Positions 34,386-42,931 of a DNA stretch of 64,000 bases are shown here, piece by piece; positions within the stretch are counted from its first letter, which is position 1, and each line of letters starts with the position of its first letter. The position numbers were made by a program, and so were the translations under genes. This stretch comes from Streptomyces sp. NBC_00234 (lineage in GTDB: Bacteria > Actinomycetota > Actinomycetes > Streptomycetales > Streptomycetaceae), in contig NZ_CP108101.1 of the NCBI RefSeq assembly GCF_036195325.1, forward strand, positions 7,316,001 to 7,380,000, in the 5' to 3' direction. The notes beneath the pieces are model-generated. The model searched no databases. It saw only the letters and a list, made by a program, of their open reading frames with translations, and was not told the origin of the DNA.

Positions 34386-35525
34386 ATGGATCGGGGTGGG
34401 GACGCCTCGCTGTTGCGCCGGCTGAACGCGGCTGCGGCGCTGCGGGTCGTGCGCGAGCGCGACGAGGTCACCGTGCCGGAACTCGCCGGGCTGATCGGGG
34501 TGTCCCGGCCGACGGCCCAGGACCTCACCGCCCAGCTGCTGCGCGAGGGCCGGCTCGTGGAACTGGGCGCCAACAGTGGGTCCGTGGGGCGCCCGGCACG
34601 GCGGTTCCGCTTCCGGGCCGAGGCCGGGCACGTTCTCGGCGTCGACATCGGAGCCCACAAGATCCTGGTCCTGGCCGCAGATCTGCTCGGCCGCACCGTC
34701 GCCACGGAACGGATCTCCGTCACCCCCGAACTCCCGGCGGGGGAGCGGCTGGAGGCCGTGCGCAGGGCGATCGCCGGCTGTCTGGCGCAACCGGCTGCGG
34801 CCGGGGTGGTCCCGCTCGCCACGGGTATCGGCACGAGCGGCATGGTCGACACGGGGGGCCGGGTCGCCGAGAGCGACTCGCTGCCCGGCTGGACGGGCCT
34901 GGACCTGGCCCACGAACTGGGCGGCGCCGGTCGCGGCCGGGTCGTCGTGGGCAACGACATCCAGCTGGCCACCCTCGCCGAATGCACCACCGGAGTGGCC
35001 GTCGGGGTGCCGGACTGCGTCTGTCTCTACATCGGCAACCGGCTCGGCATCGGCCTCTGGCTCCGCGGTGACCTGCACCGGGGCTTCAACGGGGCGGCGG
35101 GGGAGATGGTGTCGGAGGACGGCTGGGCGCTCTCCTATCAGCGCCTGCTCGACTGGTTCGCCGGACACCGGGGCGACGGGGAGCCCACCCGCGAGAACGC
35201 CGCCCGCGCCGTGGTCACGGCCGCGGCGGCGGGCGACGGAGGTGCCCGCTACACCCTGCGCGCCTTCGCCGAGGCCCTGGCCGACAGCCTGGCGCGGCAC
35301 GTGGCCGTGCTCGACCCGCAGGCGGTGGTGCTCGGCGGGGGCATCTCACGGGCGGGAGCGCTGCTCAGCGAGCCGTTCGCCGAACGCCTCGCCGCGCGCT
35401 GCCCCCATGCGCCGGCCGTACTGATCTCCGCACTCGGAGAGGAATCGACCGCAATCGGGGCAGCCCGGCTGGCATTGGAACACATCGAGCACGGCGCGCA
35501 GAAAAGTCCAACTTCTCAGGACTGA
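34386..35525 (+). CDS. ROK-family transcriptional regulator
   Basis: A 379-residue repressor/activator: winged helix-turn-helix at residues 12-75 (VTVPELAGLIGVSRPTAQDL), then an actin-fold ROK sugar-kinase-like domain with GVDIGAHKI and GTSGMVDTGG. The metal-binding CxCGxxGC motif of true sugar kinases is absent; the region reads RGFNGAAGEM, so it senses sugar without being a kinase. ATG 34386 follows AAGGGAG. It sits between the divergent glycosidase and the downstream ABC operon and most likely controls both. Confidence 0.9.
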   Translation: MDRGGDASLLRRLNAAAALRVVRERDEVTVPELAGLIGVSRPTAQDLTAQLLREGRLVELGANSGSVGRPARRFRFRAEAGHVLGVDIGAHKILVLAADLLGRTVATERISVTPELPAGERLEAVRRAIAGCLAQPAAAGVVPLATGIGTSGMVDTGGRVAESDSLPGWTGLDLAHELGGAGRGRVVVGNDIQLATLAECTTGVAVGVPDCVCLYIGNRLGIGLWLRGDLHRGFNGAAGEMVSEDGWALSYQRLLDWFAGHRGDGEPTRENAARAVVTAAAAGDGGARYTLRAFAEALADSLARHVAVLDPQAVVLGGGISRAGALLSEPFAERLAARCPHAPAVLISALGEESTAIGAARLALEHIEHGAQKSPTSQD

Positions 35526-35585
35526 ATGGCTGTTGACGTGGGCCTGCGGCGATTCGATGATGTGGCCACTCTTTTCCGAAAGTTG

Positions 35586-35596
35586 GTTTCTAAACT
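35586..35596 (+). promoter_or_regulatory. palindrome over a -10-like box ahead of the ABC operon
   Basis: GTTTCTAAAC (35586-35595) overlaps TAAACT (35591-35596), a good -10 hexamer, although no clear -35 box is seen. A repressor bound here would block the ABC operon; the ROK protein is the obvious candidate. Confidence 0.4.
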
Positions 35597-35601
35597 CGTC
35601 G

Positions 35602-35632
35602 TGCCGTCAGGCCCACGTCATGCCGTCAGGCC
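35602..35632 (+). repeat. 12-bp direct repeat in the ABC leader
   Basis: TGCCGTCAGGCC occurs at 35602-35613 and 35621-35632, a 19-bp period. It lies between the presumed promoter and the first permease gene; it may be a regulator site or a slippage duplication. Confidence 0.5.
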
Positions 35633-35643
35633 AGGGAGAACGT

Positions 35644-36639
35644 GTGACATCCCCTGCAACAACCACCAGCCCCCGGGCTGCCTCGCCACCGAAAGCCCCC
35701 GGCACCCCCGGCGGACTGCCACCCCTGCGCCGGATACCCCTGCGGGTCCGGCTGCGCAACAACTGGGTGATGCTCGCCCTGATGGCCCCGGGCCTGCTCT
35801 TCTTCGCCGTGTTCTTCTACGTGCCGATGCTGGGCAACATCGTCGCCTTCCAGGACTACCAGCCGTTCATCGGCTTCAAGGAGAGCCCCCTCGTGGGCCT
35901 CGCCAACTTCCAGGAGGTCTTCGCCGACCCCGCCTTCTGGGAGTCGGTACGCAACACACTGGCCTTCGCCGCGCTTCAGCTGATCTTCTTCTTCCCCGCG
36001 CCCCTGGCCCTGGCACTGCTCATCAACAGCCTCGTCAGCACCCGCGTCAAGAAGTTCGTCCAGAGCGTCGTCTACCTCCCCCACTTCATCTCGTGGGTGC
36101 TGGTCGTCGCCCTCTTCCAGCAGGTGCTCGGCGGAGCGGGCCTGATCAGCAACTTCCTTCGTGAACACGGGCTTTCGGCCCTCGACGTGATGACCGACCC
36201 CAGCACCTTCCCGATGCTGATCACCGCCCAGGTGATCTGGAAGGACATCGGCTGGGGCATGATCATCTACCTCGCGGCGCTCGCCAACGTCGACCAGAGC
36301 CTGTACGAGTCGGCAGCCGTCGACGGCGCCGGACGGTGGCGCCGCATGTGGCACATCACGCTGCCGGCCGTGCGAGGCGTCACGGTCATGCTGCTGGTCC
36401 TGCGCCTCGGTGACGTGCTCTCCGTCGGCTTCGAGCAGTTCCTGCTCCAGCGCGACGCCGTCGGCGCCCGAGCCGCCGAGGTGCTCGACACCTATGTCTA
36501 CTACCACGGCGTCGTCTACGGCGACTGGGGCATCGGTGCCGCCGCCGGGCTGGTCAAGGGCATCGTCGGCGCCCTGATGATCTGGGGCGCCAACCGGCTT
36601 GCCCACGCATTCGGAGAGCAAGGGGTGTACAGCAAATGA
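35644..36639 (+). CDS. sugar ABC transporter permease 1 (LplB-like)
   Basis: A 331-residue inner-membrane subunit of a carbohydrate importer. After about 45 disordered residues come six helices; the EAA loop that docks the ATPase is YESAAVDGAGRWRRMWHITLP. GTG 35644 follows AGGGAG. It overlaps the second permease by 4 bases. The operon has no ATPase gene; Streptomyces sugar importers usually share the MsiK ATPase, which would fit here. The length and the LplB-type N-terminus suggest uptake of oligosaccharides or sugar derivatives. Confidence 0.9.
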   Translation: MTSPATTTSPRAASPPKAPGTPGGLPPLRRIPLRVRLRNNWVMLALMAPGLLFFAVFFYVPMLGNIVAFQDYQPFIGFKESPLVGLANFQEVFADPAFWESVRNTLAFAALQLIFFFPAPLALALLINSLVSTRVKKFVQSVVYLPHFISWVLVVALFQQVLGGAGLISNFLREHGLSALDVMTDPSTFPMLITAQVIWKDIGWGMIIYLAALANVDQSLYESAAVDGAGRWRRMWHITLPAVRGVTVMLLVLRLGDVLSVGFEQFLLQRDAVGARAAEVLDTYVYYHGVVYGDWGIGAAAGLVKGIVGALMIWGANRLAHAFGEQGVYSK

Positions 36640-37556
36640 GCATCGGAACACCCCTGTTGAAGCCGCGCACGGCGGACCGGCGACCCGCCTGGGAAGAGCC
36701 GCCCACCCGGCTCGGCTCGACCGCCAAGGCGCTCGTCATCACCGTCGTCGTGATCGTGATGACGCTGCCCTTCGTGGTCGTCCTCTCCACCAGCCTCGCC
36801 TCGCGGGAGGAGATCACCGCCGCGGGCGGCTTCGTCCTCTACCCGACCGAGCCGACCCTGCAGGCGTACCGCACCATCCTCTCCGGCGGACTCGTCACCC
36901 GGGCGGTCACCGTCAGCGTGCTGATCACCGCGGTCGGCACGGCACTCTCCCTGCTCACCACCATCGCCCTGGCCTACGCGCTGAGCAAGCGCGGTGTGCC
37001 CGGCAGCAAACCCGTCCTGCTGCTGGTGCTGTTCACCCTGCTCTTCGCCCCCGGCATGATCCCGATGTACGTCCTGGTCAAGGAACTCGGCCTGCTGGAC
37101 TCCTACTGGGCGCTGATCCTGCCCGGGCTGGTCAACGCGTTCAACCTGGTCGTGATGCGGGCGTTCTTCATGAACATCCCCGAAGAGCTCTACCAGGCCG
37201 CGCGGATCGACGGCGCCGGTGACTGGCGCATCCTGACCCGCATCGTCCTCCCGCTCTCCAAGGGAGTCATCGCCGTCGTCGGCCTCTTCTACGCGGTGAC
37301 GTACTGGAACGCGTTCTTCAACGCGATGCTCTACCTCAACGACTCCGGGAAGTGGCCGATCCAGCTGCTGCTGCGCACCTACGTCGTGCAGAACAAGCAG
37401 ATGGCGGCCGACCAGCTCGGTGTGGCCCACATGCCGCCCCAGCAGTCGATCTCCATGGCGGTGGTCATGCTCGCGCTGATCCCGATCCTGATGCTCTACC
37501 CGTTCCTCCAGAAGTACTTCACCAAGGGCGTCCTCACCGGCGCCATCAAGGGCTGA
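36636..37556 (+). CDS. sugar ABC transporter permease 2 (LplC-like)
   Basis: A 306-residue permease with six helices; its EAA loop is YQAARIDGAGDWRILTRIVLP. The ATG overlaps the stop of permease 1, so both are made in equal amounts. It forms the membrane channel with permease 1, supplied by the binding lipoprotein encoded 50 bases downstream. No sign of truncation. Confidence 0.92.
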   Translation: MSIGTPLLKPRTADRRPAWEEPPTRLGSTAKALVITVVVIVMTLPFVVVLSTSLASREEITAAGGFVLYPTEPTLQAYRTILSGGLVTRAVTVSVLITAVGTALSLLTTIALAYALSKRGVPGSKPVLLLVLFTLLFAPGMIPMYVLVKELGLLDSYWALILPGLVNAFNLVVMRAFFMNIPEELYQAARIDGAGDWRILTRIVLPLSKGVIAVVGLFYAVTYWNAFFNAMLYLNDSGKWPIQLLLRTYVVQNKQMAADQLGVAHMPPQQSISMAVVMLALIPILMLYPFLQKYFTKGVLTGAIKG

Positions 37557-37606
37557 CCCCCGCCCTTCCCCGTTCCGTCCCCCTCATCCCGTTGCGGAGA
37601 TTCCCC

Positions 37607-39247
37607 ATGACAGGCATGTCCCGACGCACCTTCCTGAGCCTGAGCACCGCGGTCGCGGCCGGTGCCGCCACCACCGCGCTCACCGGTTGCGGATCGTCCA
37701 CGGCCAACAAGGGCGAAGCGGCCTCGGCCAAGGTGAAACTGCCCTCGTACGTCCCCTTCACCAAGGTCACGCCCGACCTTCCGGCGAACGCCAAGGGGCT
37801 CTCGGCGGGCTTCCTCTCGTATCCCGCCGAGCTGACCCGAAGCGTCGCCAAGGCCCCGGGCGACGGCTCGAAGGTCACGGTGCTCACCGAGATCTGGACC
37901 CAGCCGCCGCTCCCCAAGGGCTCCAACCCGCACTGGCAGAAGCTCGACAAGGAACTCAACGTCGACCTCGCGGCGATCCTGGGCACCGACCCCGGCTACG
38001 AGGAGAAGTTCTCCGCGACGGTCGCGGGCGGCGAGCTCCCCGACCTGATGTGGATACCGCCGAACCAGGGCATCCAGCACATCGCCGAGCTGCTCGAGGC
38101 CAAGTGCGCCGACATCACCGAGTACGTCTCGGGCGACGCGGTCAAGGACTACCCGAACCTCGCGGCGATGACCCCGGCCCACTGGAAGACCGCCGTCGTC
38201 AACGGCAAGATCTGGGGAGCGCCCAGCCCCTACCCGGCCTTCGGGCAGGTCTACGGCGGGAACCCCAAGGTCTGGGAGAAGGTGGGCGGCCTCTCCGCGA
38301 GCGGCCCCGACGAGTTCCTCGCCAAGTGCAAGGAGGTCACCGGCGGCAAGGTGTGGGCGCTGGAGCCGATCTACGTCAACGCCGTCAGCGTGCTCAGCCA
38401 GTGCTACGGCGCGCCCAACAAGTGGCGGCTGAACAAGGACGGGTCGCTCACCTGGTTCCAGGAGACCGACGAGTACATGGAGGCACTGAACTTCGTCATC
38501 GGGCTCAAGAAGGCCGGCGTCTTCTACCCGGGCAGCCCGAAGATGGCCGACGCCTATCTGAAGATGGCCCAGGGCGCGATCGGCGCCGTGGTGTTCGCCA
38601 ACCCCTCGGGAGGTCGCGCCAACCTCCGTACGAACGACCCGTCGCTCGGGGCGGAGATCATGATCCCGTTCGCCGCGGGGGGCGGCCGGCCCAACCACCA
38701 CTACCACCTGGGAACCATCGGCTACACGGCCATCAAGAAGGGCGACGAGAAGCGGGTACGCATGCTCCTCGGCATCCTCGACTACCTGGCCGCGCCCTAC
38801 GGCACGAAGGAGCGCGAGTTCGTCGAGTTCGGCACCGAGGGAACCGACTTCACCTACGACGCCAAGGGCTTCCCGCAGCGTACGAAGAAGGGGAAGCAGC
38901 AGGTCGAAGGGCTCCACAGCGGTCTGTCCACGGCGACGATCGCCCCCTTCGTGCTGCAGCCCTCGCTCTTCCCCGGCACCGAGGGGCCGCAGGACGTGCG
39001 GACGATCTACGAGGTCGAGAAGAAGCTCACCGGGACGGCCGTCGCCAACCCGACCGTCGGGCACTACTCCGACGCCTACACCGAGCACTACGGACGGATG
39101 TCGACGGAGGCCACCGACCTGGTCAACGACATCGTGAGCGGCCGCAAGAAGATCAGCGAGTGGAAGCCGTTCTGGTCGGAGTGGCACTCCAAGGGCCTGG
39201 ACCGGATGGCCGGGGAGTTCCAGAAGTCGATCGAGCAGAGCGCCTGA
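37607..39247 (+). CDS. sugar-binding lipoprotein (LplA-like)
   Basis: A 546-residue solute-binding protein, exported by the Tat pathway (SRRTFLSLSTAV twin arginine) and lipid-anchored (TALTGC, cysteine near residue 28). The large size, PDLMWIPPNQG, NPSGGRANL and FVEFGTEGTDF fit the LplA/YtcQ-like cluster that binds oligosaccharides. ATG 37607. It ends the ROK-controlled operon and is followed by a strong terminator at 39253. The ligand is unknown; the coregulated glycosidase is the best clue to it. Confidence 0.9.
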   Translation: MTGMSRRTFLSLSTAVAAGAATTALTGCGSSTANKGEAASAKVKLPSYVPFTKVTPDLPANAKGLSAGFLSYPAELTRSVAKAPGDGSKVTVLTEIWTQPPLPKGSNPHWQKLDKELNVDLAAILGTDPGYEEKFSATVAGGELPDLMWIPPNQGIQHIAELLEAKCADITEYVSGDAVKDYPNLAAMTPAHWKTAVVNGKIWGAPSPYPAFGQVYGGNPKVWEKVGGLSASGPDEFLAKCKEVTGGKVWALEPIYVNAVSVLSQCYGAPNKWRLNKDGSLTWFQETDEYMEALNFVIGLKKAGVFYPGSPKMADAYLKMAQGAIGAVVFANPSGGRANLRTNDPSLGAEIMIPFAAGGGRPNHHYHLGTIGYTAIKKGDEKRVRMLLGILDYLAAPYGTKEREFVEFGTEGTDFTYDAKGFPQRTKKGKQQVEGLHSGLSTATIAPFVLQPSLFPGTEGPQDVRTIYEVEKKLTGTAVANPTVGHYSDAYTEHYGRMSTEATDLVNDIVSGRKKISEWKPFWSEWHSKGLDRMAGEFQKSIEQSA

Positions 39248-39252
39248 GAAAC

Positions 39253-39284
39253 GGCGGCGCGGGCCCCAGGGGGTCCGCGCCGCC
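39253..39284 (+). terminator. terminator of the ABC operon
   Basis: GGCGGCGCGG (39253-39262) pairs with CCGCGCCGCC (39275-39284), extended by CCC with GGG inside. A smaller hairpin, CGGTTT-CGC-AAACCG (39286-39300), follows and may serve the convergent stress protein gene. Confidence 0.8.
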
Positions 39285-39300
39285 CCGGTTTCGCAAACCG

Positions 39301-39762
39301 TTACGGGACGACGGTGACCGGCCAGCGGCCGGCCTTCACCAGGCGGACGGCCACCGAACCGACGAAACGGTGCCCGGCCGACTCCGAGGCACCGACCACC
39401 ACGGCGTCGGCCTTCAGCTCGTCGGCCGCCGTGACCAGCCCGTTGTACGGATCACCTCGGAAGGTGTGGAACTCCCACCGCACGTTCCATATGTCCTTGA
39501 GGCGCTCCGTCGACTCGCGGATCTCGCTCACCAGGCCCTCCGCCACCTCGCCGGTGACATCGGCGACCGGAGCCCCGAGTGCGGCGCCGGCCGGCATCAC
39601 CGGCTGGACGTAGACGAGGGCGAGCATGGCGTTCTGCCGTCGCGCCAGTCCGGCGGCGTAGGCGGCGGCGCGCATGGAGGACTCGGACCCGTCGATGCCC
39701 GCGACGATCACCTTGGGACCGTCAGTGCCCCGTTCGAACTGATGGCGTTGCTGCTCTGTCAC
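39301..39762 (-). CDS. universal stress protein (UspA family)
   Basis: A 153-residue single-domain Usp. Seen: VIVAGIDGSESSMRAA near residue 18 and VVVGASESAGHRFVGSVAVRL near the end. The latter is the nucleotide-binding region, but the usual G-x2-G start is replaced by GASE, so ATP binding is uncertain. Usp proteins help survival under starvation or stress. It is convergent with the sugar operon and divergent from the CE4 deacetylase gene. Confidence 0.9.
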   Translation of the reverse strand: MTEQQRHQFERGTDGPKVIVAGIDGSESSMRAAAYAAGLARRQNAMLALVYVQPVMPAGAALGAPVADVTGEVAEGLVSEIRESTERLKDIWNVRWEFHTFRGDPYNGLVTAADELKADAVVVGASESAGHRFVGSVAVRLVKAGRWPVTVVP

Positions 39763-39927
39763 GGCAGTGAGGCTATCCGCTCCCTCCGCGCACGCACCGC
39801 CGGGTCGCGCCGAAGCCCCGCACGGGGCCGCCGGTCAGCGGGGATTCGCTCCTCCCATCGGGTGCAAATCGCCTCGCGCCCGGTGTCGGGGGTACACGTG
39901 GACGGACCGCCGTGCGAGCAGTTGGCC

Positions 39928-40770
39928 ATGAAATCAGATCAGCAGCCTCCCGACCGACGCACCCTTCTGCGGCTGGCGCTCGGCCTCGGAGCCGCCACCG
40001 CCGTGCATCTGATCGCCGCCGACCCCGCGGCCACGCCCGTCCGTCCCGGTGGCGCGCCGCCCGCCGGAGCCGCAGGGCCGCCCGCACACGCGAGGGCGCG
40101 GACCTCCGCGTACCGGCTCCAGCCCATGACGGCCCAGACCCCGCCCCGGTTCCGGCGGGCGGCGCCGGCCGTACGGACCCGGCCGCTGGAGGAGCTGCCG
40201 GACCTCGGGCGTTCCATGGTCCTCAGCTTCGACGACGGACCCGATCCCCGGTACACCCCGGGCATCCTGGCCACCCTGCGCGAGCACCGGGTCCGGGCGA
40301 TGTTCTTCGTCTGCGGCGAGATGGCCGTCGACAACCAGGACCTGCTGCGCGAGATGGCGGCCGACGGCCATCTGGTCGGCAACCACTCCTGGTCCCATCC
40401 GCTGATCCCGCGGCTGTCGCGGGCCGGCATCCGCGACGAGCTGGGCCGTACCAGTGACGTCATCGAGAAGGCGCTCGGCGAGGCCCCGCTCTGGTACCGG
40501 GCGCCGTACGGCGCGTGGAACCGCAACTCCTTCGAGGTCGGTTCGGCCCTGGGCATGGAACCCCTGGCCTGGACCGTCGACACCCTCGACTGGACCGCGC
40601 CGGGCACCGACACCATCGTCCGCCGGGTCCTGGACGGTGCGGCGCCCGGCGTCGTCGTGCTGTCCCACGACGCGGGCGGCGACCGTTCGCAGAGTGTCGC
40701 CGCACTGCGCCGGTATCTGCCCGAACTGCTCGCCGACGGCTACCGCATCACGGTCCCGCACCGCAGGTGA
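39928..40770 (+). CDS. secreted polysaccharide deacetylase (CE4)
   Basis: A 280-residue zinc-type deacetylase that removes acetyl groups from chitin or peptidoglycan. Seen: twin-arginine-like signal (DRRTLLRLALGLG), motif 1 SFDDGPDP (Asp102, Asp103), motif 2 NHSWSH (His153, His157), motif 3 RAPYGAWN, motif 4 WTVDTLDW and motif 5 VLSHDAG. All catalytic residues are intact. ATG 39928 chosen because it starts the signal; an upstream GTG is possible. It lies beside a class F sortase gene (convergent), in a group of envelope genes. Confidence 0.92.
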   Translation: MKSDQQPPDRRTLLRLALGLGAATAVHLIAADPAATPVRPGGAPPAGAAGPPAHARARTSAYRLQPMTAQTPPRFRRAAPAVRTRPLEELPDLGRSMVLSFDDGPDPRYTPGILATLREHRVRAMFFVCGEMAVDNQDLLREMAADGHLVGNHSWSHPLIPRLSRAGIRDELGRTSDVIEKALGEAPLWYRAPYGAWNRNSFEVGSALGMEPLAWTVDTLDWTAPGTDTIVRRVLDGAAPGVVVLSHDAGGDRSQSVAALRRYLPELLADGYRITVPHRR

Positions 40771-40797
40771 GGGCGCGGCGGCTGCGGCGCGCTGCGG

Positions 40798-41457
40798 TCA
40801 GCGCGTCGCGACCATCCGGGCGAAGACGACCACGTTCCCGTCGTACCCGCCGGCCTTGGAGTAGCCGCCGCCACAGGTGATGACCCGGAGCTCCGCATGG
40901 CCCGTGTCTCCGTACACCCGGGCTCCGGGGAAGTCGTTCTTGGCGAACACGTCGACCCCGTACACCTCGAACACCGCGATCCGGCCGTCGTAGCGGGCCA
41001 CCTCGACGCGCTGCCCCTTCTTGATGGCACCCAGACCGTAGAAGACCGCGGGCCCCGACATGTTGTCGACGTGACCGACGACCACGGCGGTGCCGCGCTG
41101 GCCGGGCGAGATGCCGTTCTGGTACCAGCCCGCGAGGTTGGGGTCCTCCGGGGGCGGTGCCTCGATCCAGCCGTTCGGATCCAGGTTCACATCGATCATC
41201 GGCGCGTCCACCCGGATCGAGTTGATCTTGACGCGGGCGGCGGGCGCGTAAGGCAGCGGCTGGACCGGATCGCCGGCGAGCGGCGCCGCCGCCGGGTCCT
41301 GACGCTCCTTCAGCGAGGCCGCCGCCGCGGGCTGCGGTGGCCCCGGTGCGAGATCGGTGCCGTTCCGCATGAGGGCGAGGCCAGTGAGCATCACCAGGGC
41401 GATCGCGCCCCACGGCGCGCGTCTGGTCCGCTCGGCGCCCCAGTGGTCCCGGCCCAT
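40798..41457 (-). CDS. class F sortase
   Basis: A 219-residue membrane transpeptidase with an N-terminal helix (about 17-31) and an outside sortase domain. The triad is intact: His129 in VVVGHVDN, Cys195 in LRVITCGGG, Arg214 in VVVFARM. Class F enzymes are common in actinobacteria and join surface proteins to cell-wall precursors; their substrates are mostly undefined. The gene starts divergently from the anchored protein gene at 41805, the likely substrate, 347 bases away. Confidence 0.92.
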   Translation of the reverse strand: MGRDHWGAERTRRAPWGAIALVMLTGLALMRNGTDLAPGPPQPAAAASLKERQDPAAAPLAGDPVQPLPYAPAARVKINSIRVDAPMIDVNLDPNGWIEAPPPEDPNLAGWYQNGISPGQRGTAVVVGHVDNMSGPAVFYGLGAIKKGQRVEVARYDGRIAVFEVYGVDVFAKNDFPGARVYGDTGHAELRVITCGGGYSKAGGYDGNVVVFARMVATR

Positions 41458-41617
41458 GGTTCTCCCTTCGTCGCGACGATTGGAACGCTAGGTGCGCGGC
41501 GGCGCGGCGGCGATCAGGGAAGGGCGAACGGGTGGCGGCCGATCCGGGGGCCGCTGTGACGAACTACCCCGCACGGGCCCGGATCGGGCTCTTCGGAGTA
41601 ATGAGCAGATAAAACTT

Positions 41618-41647
41618 CTGACGGTCTGTGACCTGCGGCTCCGTCAG
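41618..41647. promoter_or_regulatory. inverted repeat CTGACGG/CCGTCAG
   Basis: CTGACGG (41618-41624) and CCGTCAG (41641-41647) are separated by 16 bases. It lies 158 bases upstream of the anchored protein gene; similar CTGACGG-type repeats occur ahead of Streptomyces secreted-protein genes as I recall. Confidence 0.45.
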
Positions 41648-41760
41648 ATTCGAGGGCCTCCGCGCGGCGTGTCGGCTCACCGGTGTGGAGCAGTGCCGAA
41701 GTGCGACAACAGGAAGATCTGGTGAGTGTTCGTCATGGGACGCGTATCCGTCGATCGATC

Positions 41761-41779
41761 CCGGAGGACATGACTCCGG
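41761..41779 (+). promoter_or_regulatory. hairpin in the leader of the anchored protein
   Basis: CCGGAG and CTCCGG flank GACATGA. This lies 26-44 bases before the start codon and could affect translation. Confidence 0.35.
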
Positions 41780-41804
41780 GGCGCTTCCCGCTGGAGGTTC
41801 AACA

Positions 41805-42284
41805 ATGCGTGCTTCACGCGCTCTCGCGGTGACCGCGACCGCTTTCGCGGCCGTCGGCCTCGCCGCCCCCATGGCCGCCGCGACCAACGGTCCGAGCGAT
41901 GTCATGGTCAACCCGTTCTCGGTGCACCAGGGCGCCACGATGCAGGTCAGCGCGGTGGGCTGCGGTCACGGCGGCAAGGTGTGGTCGAACGCCTTCCCGA
42001 CGACGAACCTGTCGGCGGGTTCCACCGGGTTCGCGACCGCCCACATCCGGCCCAACGCCACCCCGGGGCACTACAACCTGTCGGTGAAGTGCAACGACAA
42101 CGAAAAGATCGCCACGCACAAGTTCACCGTGCTCGAGGGCCAGGGGGCCCAGGGCGGGCTCGGCGGCTCCATGGGACCGAGCTCGATCGAGATGCAGATC
42201 GGTGGTGGACTGGTGGCCGCGGCGGCCGTCGGTGGCGCCGTCTTCATCGTCCGTCGTCGACGGACCGGCCATGCGGCGGTCTAA
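41805..42284 (+). CDS. surface protein A with atypical C-terminal anchor (possible sortase F substrate)
   Basis: A 159-residue exported protein. Signal peptide (about 1-26, AAPMAAA), a compact beta-type domain with two cysteines (VGCGHGG and VKCNDN) that may form a disulfide, then QGAQGGLGGSMGPSS, a helix (about 133-150) and RRRRTGHAAV. This is the layout of a sortase substrate (sorting signal, helix, positive tail), but the motif is not LPxTG. GGAGG 7 bases before ATG 41805. The neighbour at 42380 is a paralogue by layout. The sortase gene is divergent. A shared bidirectional terminator follows. Confidence 0.82.
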   Translation: MRASRALAVTATAFAAVGLAAPMAAATNGPSDVMVNPFSVHQGATMQVSAVGCGHGGKVWSNAFPTTNLSAGSTGFATAHIRPNATPGHYNLSVKCNDNEKIATHKFTVLEGQGAQGGLGGSMGPSSIEMQIGGGLVAAAAVGGAVFIVRRRRTGHAAV

Positions 42285-42317
42285 GGCGTCGAACCTCCCG
42301 CCCGGCCCGATACGCCC

Positions 42318-42352
42318 GTCGCCCCGAGTCCTGGATCAGGACCCGGGGCGAC
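42318..42352. terminator. bidirectional terminator between the two anchored-protein genes
   Basis: GTCGCCCCG-A-GTCCTG pairs with CAGGAC-C-CGGGGCGAC, a 16-position stem with one mismatch and a 3-base loop. It serves both convergent genes. Confidence 0.85.
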
Positions 42353-42379
42353 TGTCGTGCGTCCGGCGGTTCACGCCGC

Positions 42380-42931
42380 TCAGTGGCTGCCGCGCCGTCG
42401 ACGCAGGAGATAGACGGTGCCGCCTGCGGCTGCCAGCACCAGGGCGGTACCCGCAGCGATCTCGCCGGCGTCGATGCCGTCGACGCTGCCGCCCATACCG
42501 CCCTGCACACCACTGGGTGGGGTGAGGGCCGTGGCACTGGAGGTCGGACTGAGGGTGGTGGGTGAGACGGTGGGGGTACTCGTCGCGCCGCCGGTGATGG
42601 TCAGGTTGACCATGCGTACGGTGCCGCCGCAGTTGAACGTCACTTCGTAGACGGCCCCCCGCTTGGCGTCCCAGTCGACCGTGGCCGTGGCCGACTGCCC
42701 ACTGGGGATCGTCGTCGTGTCGAACACGCCCGACGAGGCGGTGGCCGCCACGTCGCACCCCATGGCGCCCAGGGTGACCTGGCCGCCGGGTGCGATCACC
42801 GAAGGGGTGACCGAGGGGGTGAATGACGTGGTCGTGCCGTCCGAAGCGGCGTATGCGGCCGTGACCGGCGCCGCCAGGGCGAGAGCGGCGGAGCCGAGCA
42901 GGGCAACAGGTGCGACACGTATCGCGCGCAT
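42380..42931 (-). CDS. surface protein B with atypical C-terminal anchor (paralogue of protein A)
   Basis: A 183-residue exported protein: signal peptide (about 1-29), beta-type domain with two cysteines (LGAMGCDV and FNCGGTV), a Thr/Ser/Pro-rich linker, then VQGGMGGSVDGID, a helix (about 160-176) and RRRRGSH. The C-terminal layout is the same as in protein A, encoded convergently, though the two share little elsewhere. It starts at ATG 42931 after GGAGGATTC. Likely to be fixed at the cell surface, possibly by the class F sortase nearby. Confidence 0.82.
   Translation of the reverse strand: MRAIRVAPVALLGSAALALAAPVTAAYAASDGTTTSFTPSVTPSVIAPGGQVTLGAMGCDVAATASSGVFDTTTIPSGQSATATVDWDAKRGAVYEVTFNCGGTVRMVNLTITGGATSTPTVSPTTLSPTSSATALTPPSGVQGGMGGSVDGIDAGEIAAGTALVLAAAGGTVYLLRRRRGSH

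Larger units (their letters stand above)
41458..41804. other. 347-base divergent promoter region of sortase and anchored protein
   Basis: Holds regulatory DNA for both genes. It contains two inverted repeats (41618-41647 and 41761-41779), and TGACCTGCGG around 41629. I see no RNA gene or coding ORF with a ribosome site here. Confidence 0.55.

Noticed and set aside
34689..35300. ROK protein as an active sugar kinase.
   Set aside because: The zinc-binding cysteine motif of ROK kinases is absent and it has an N-terminal DNA-binding domain.
37687..40770. A 1027-codon plus-strand frame that could suggest a fusion with the CE4 deacetylase.
   Set aside because: Its first part is out of frame with the sugar-binding lipoprotein and only the last 280 codons, from ATG 39928, are a real gene with its own signal peptide.
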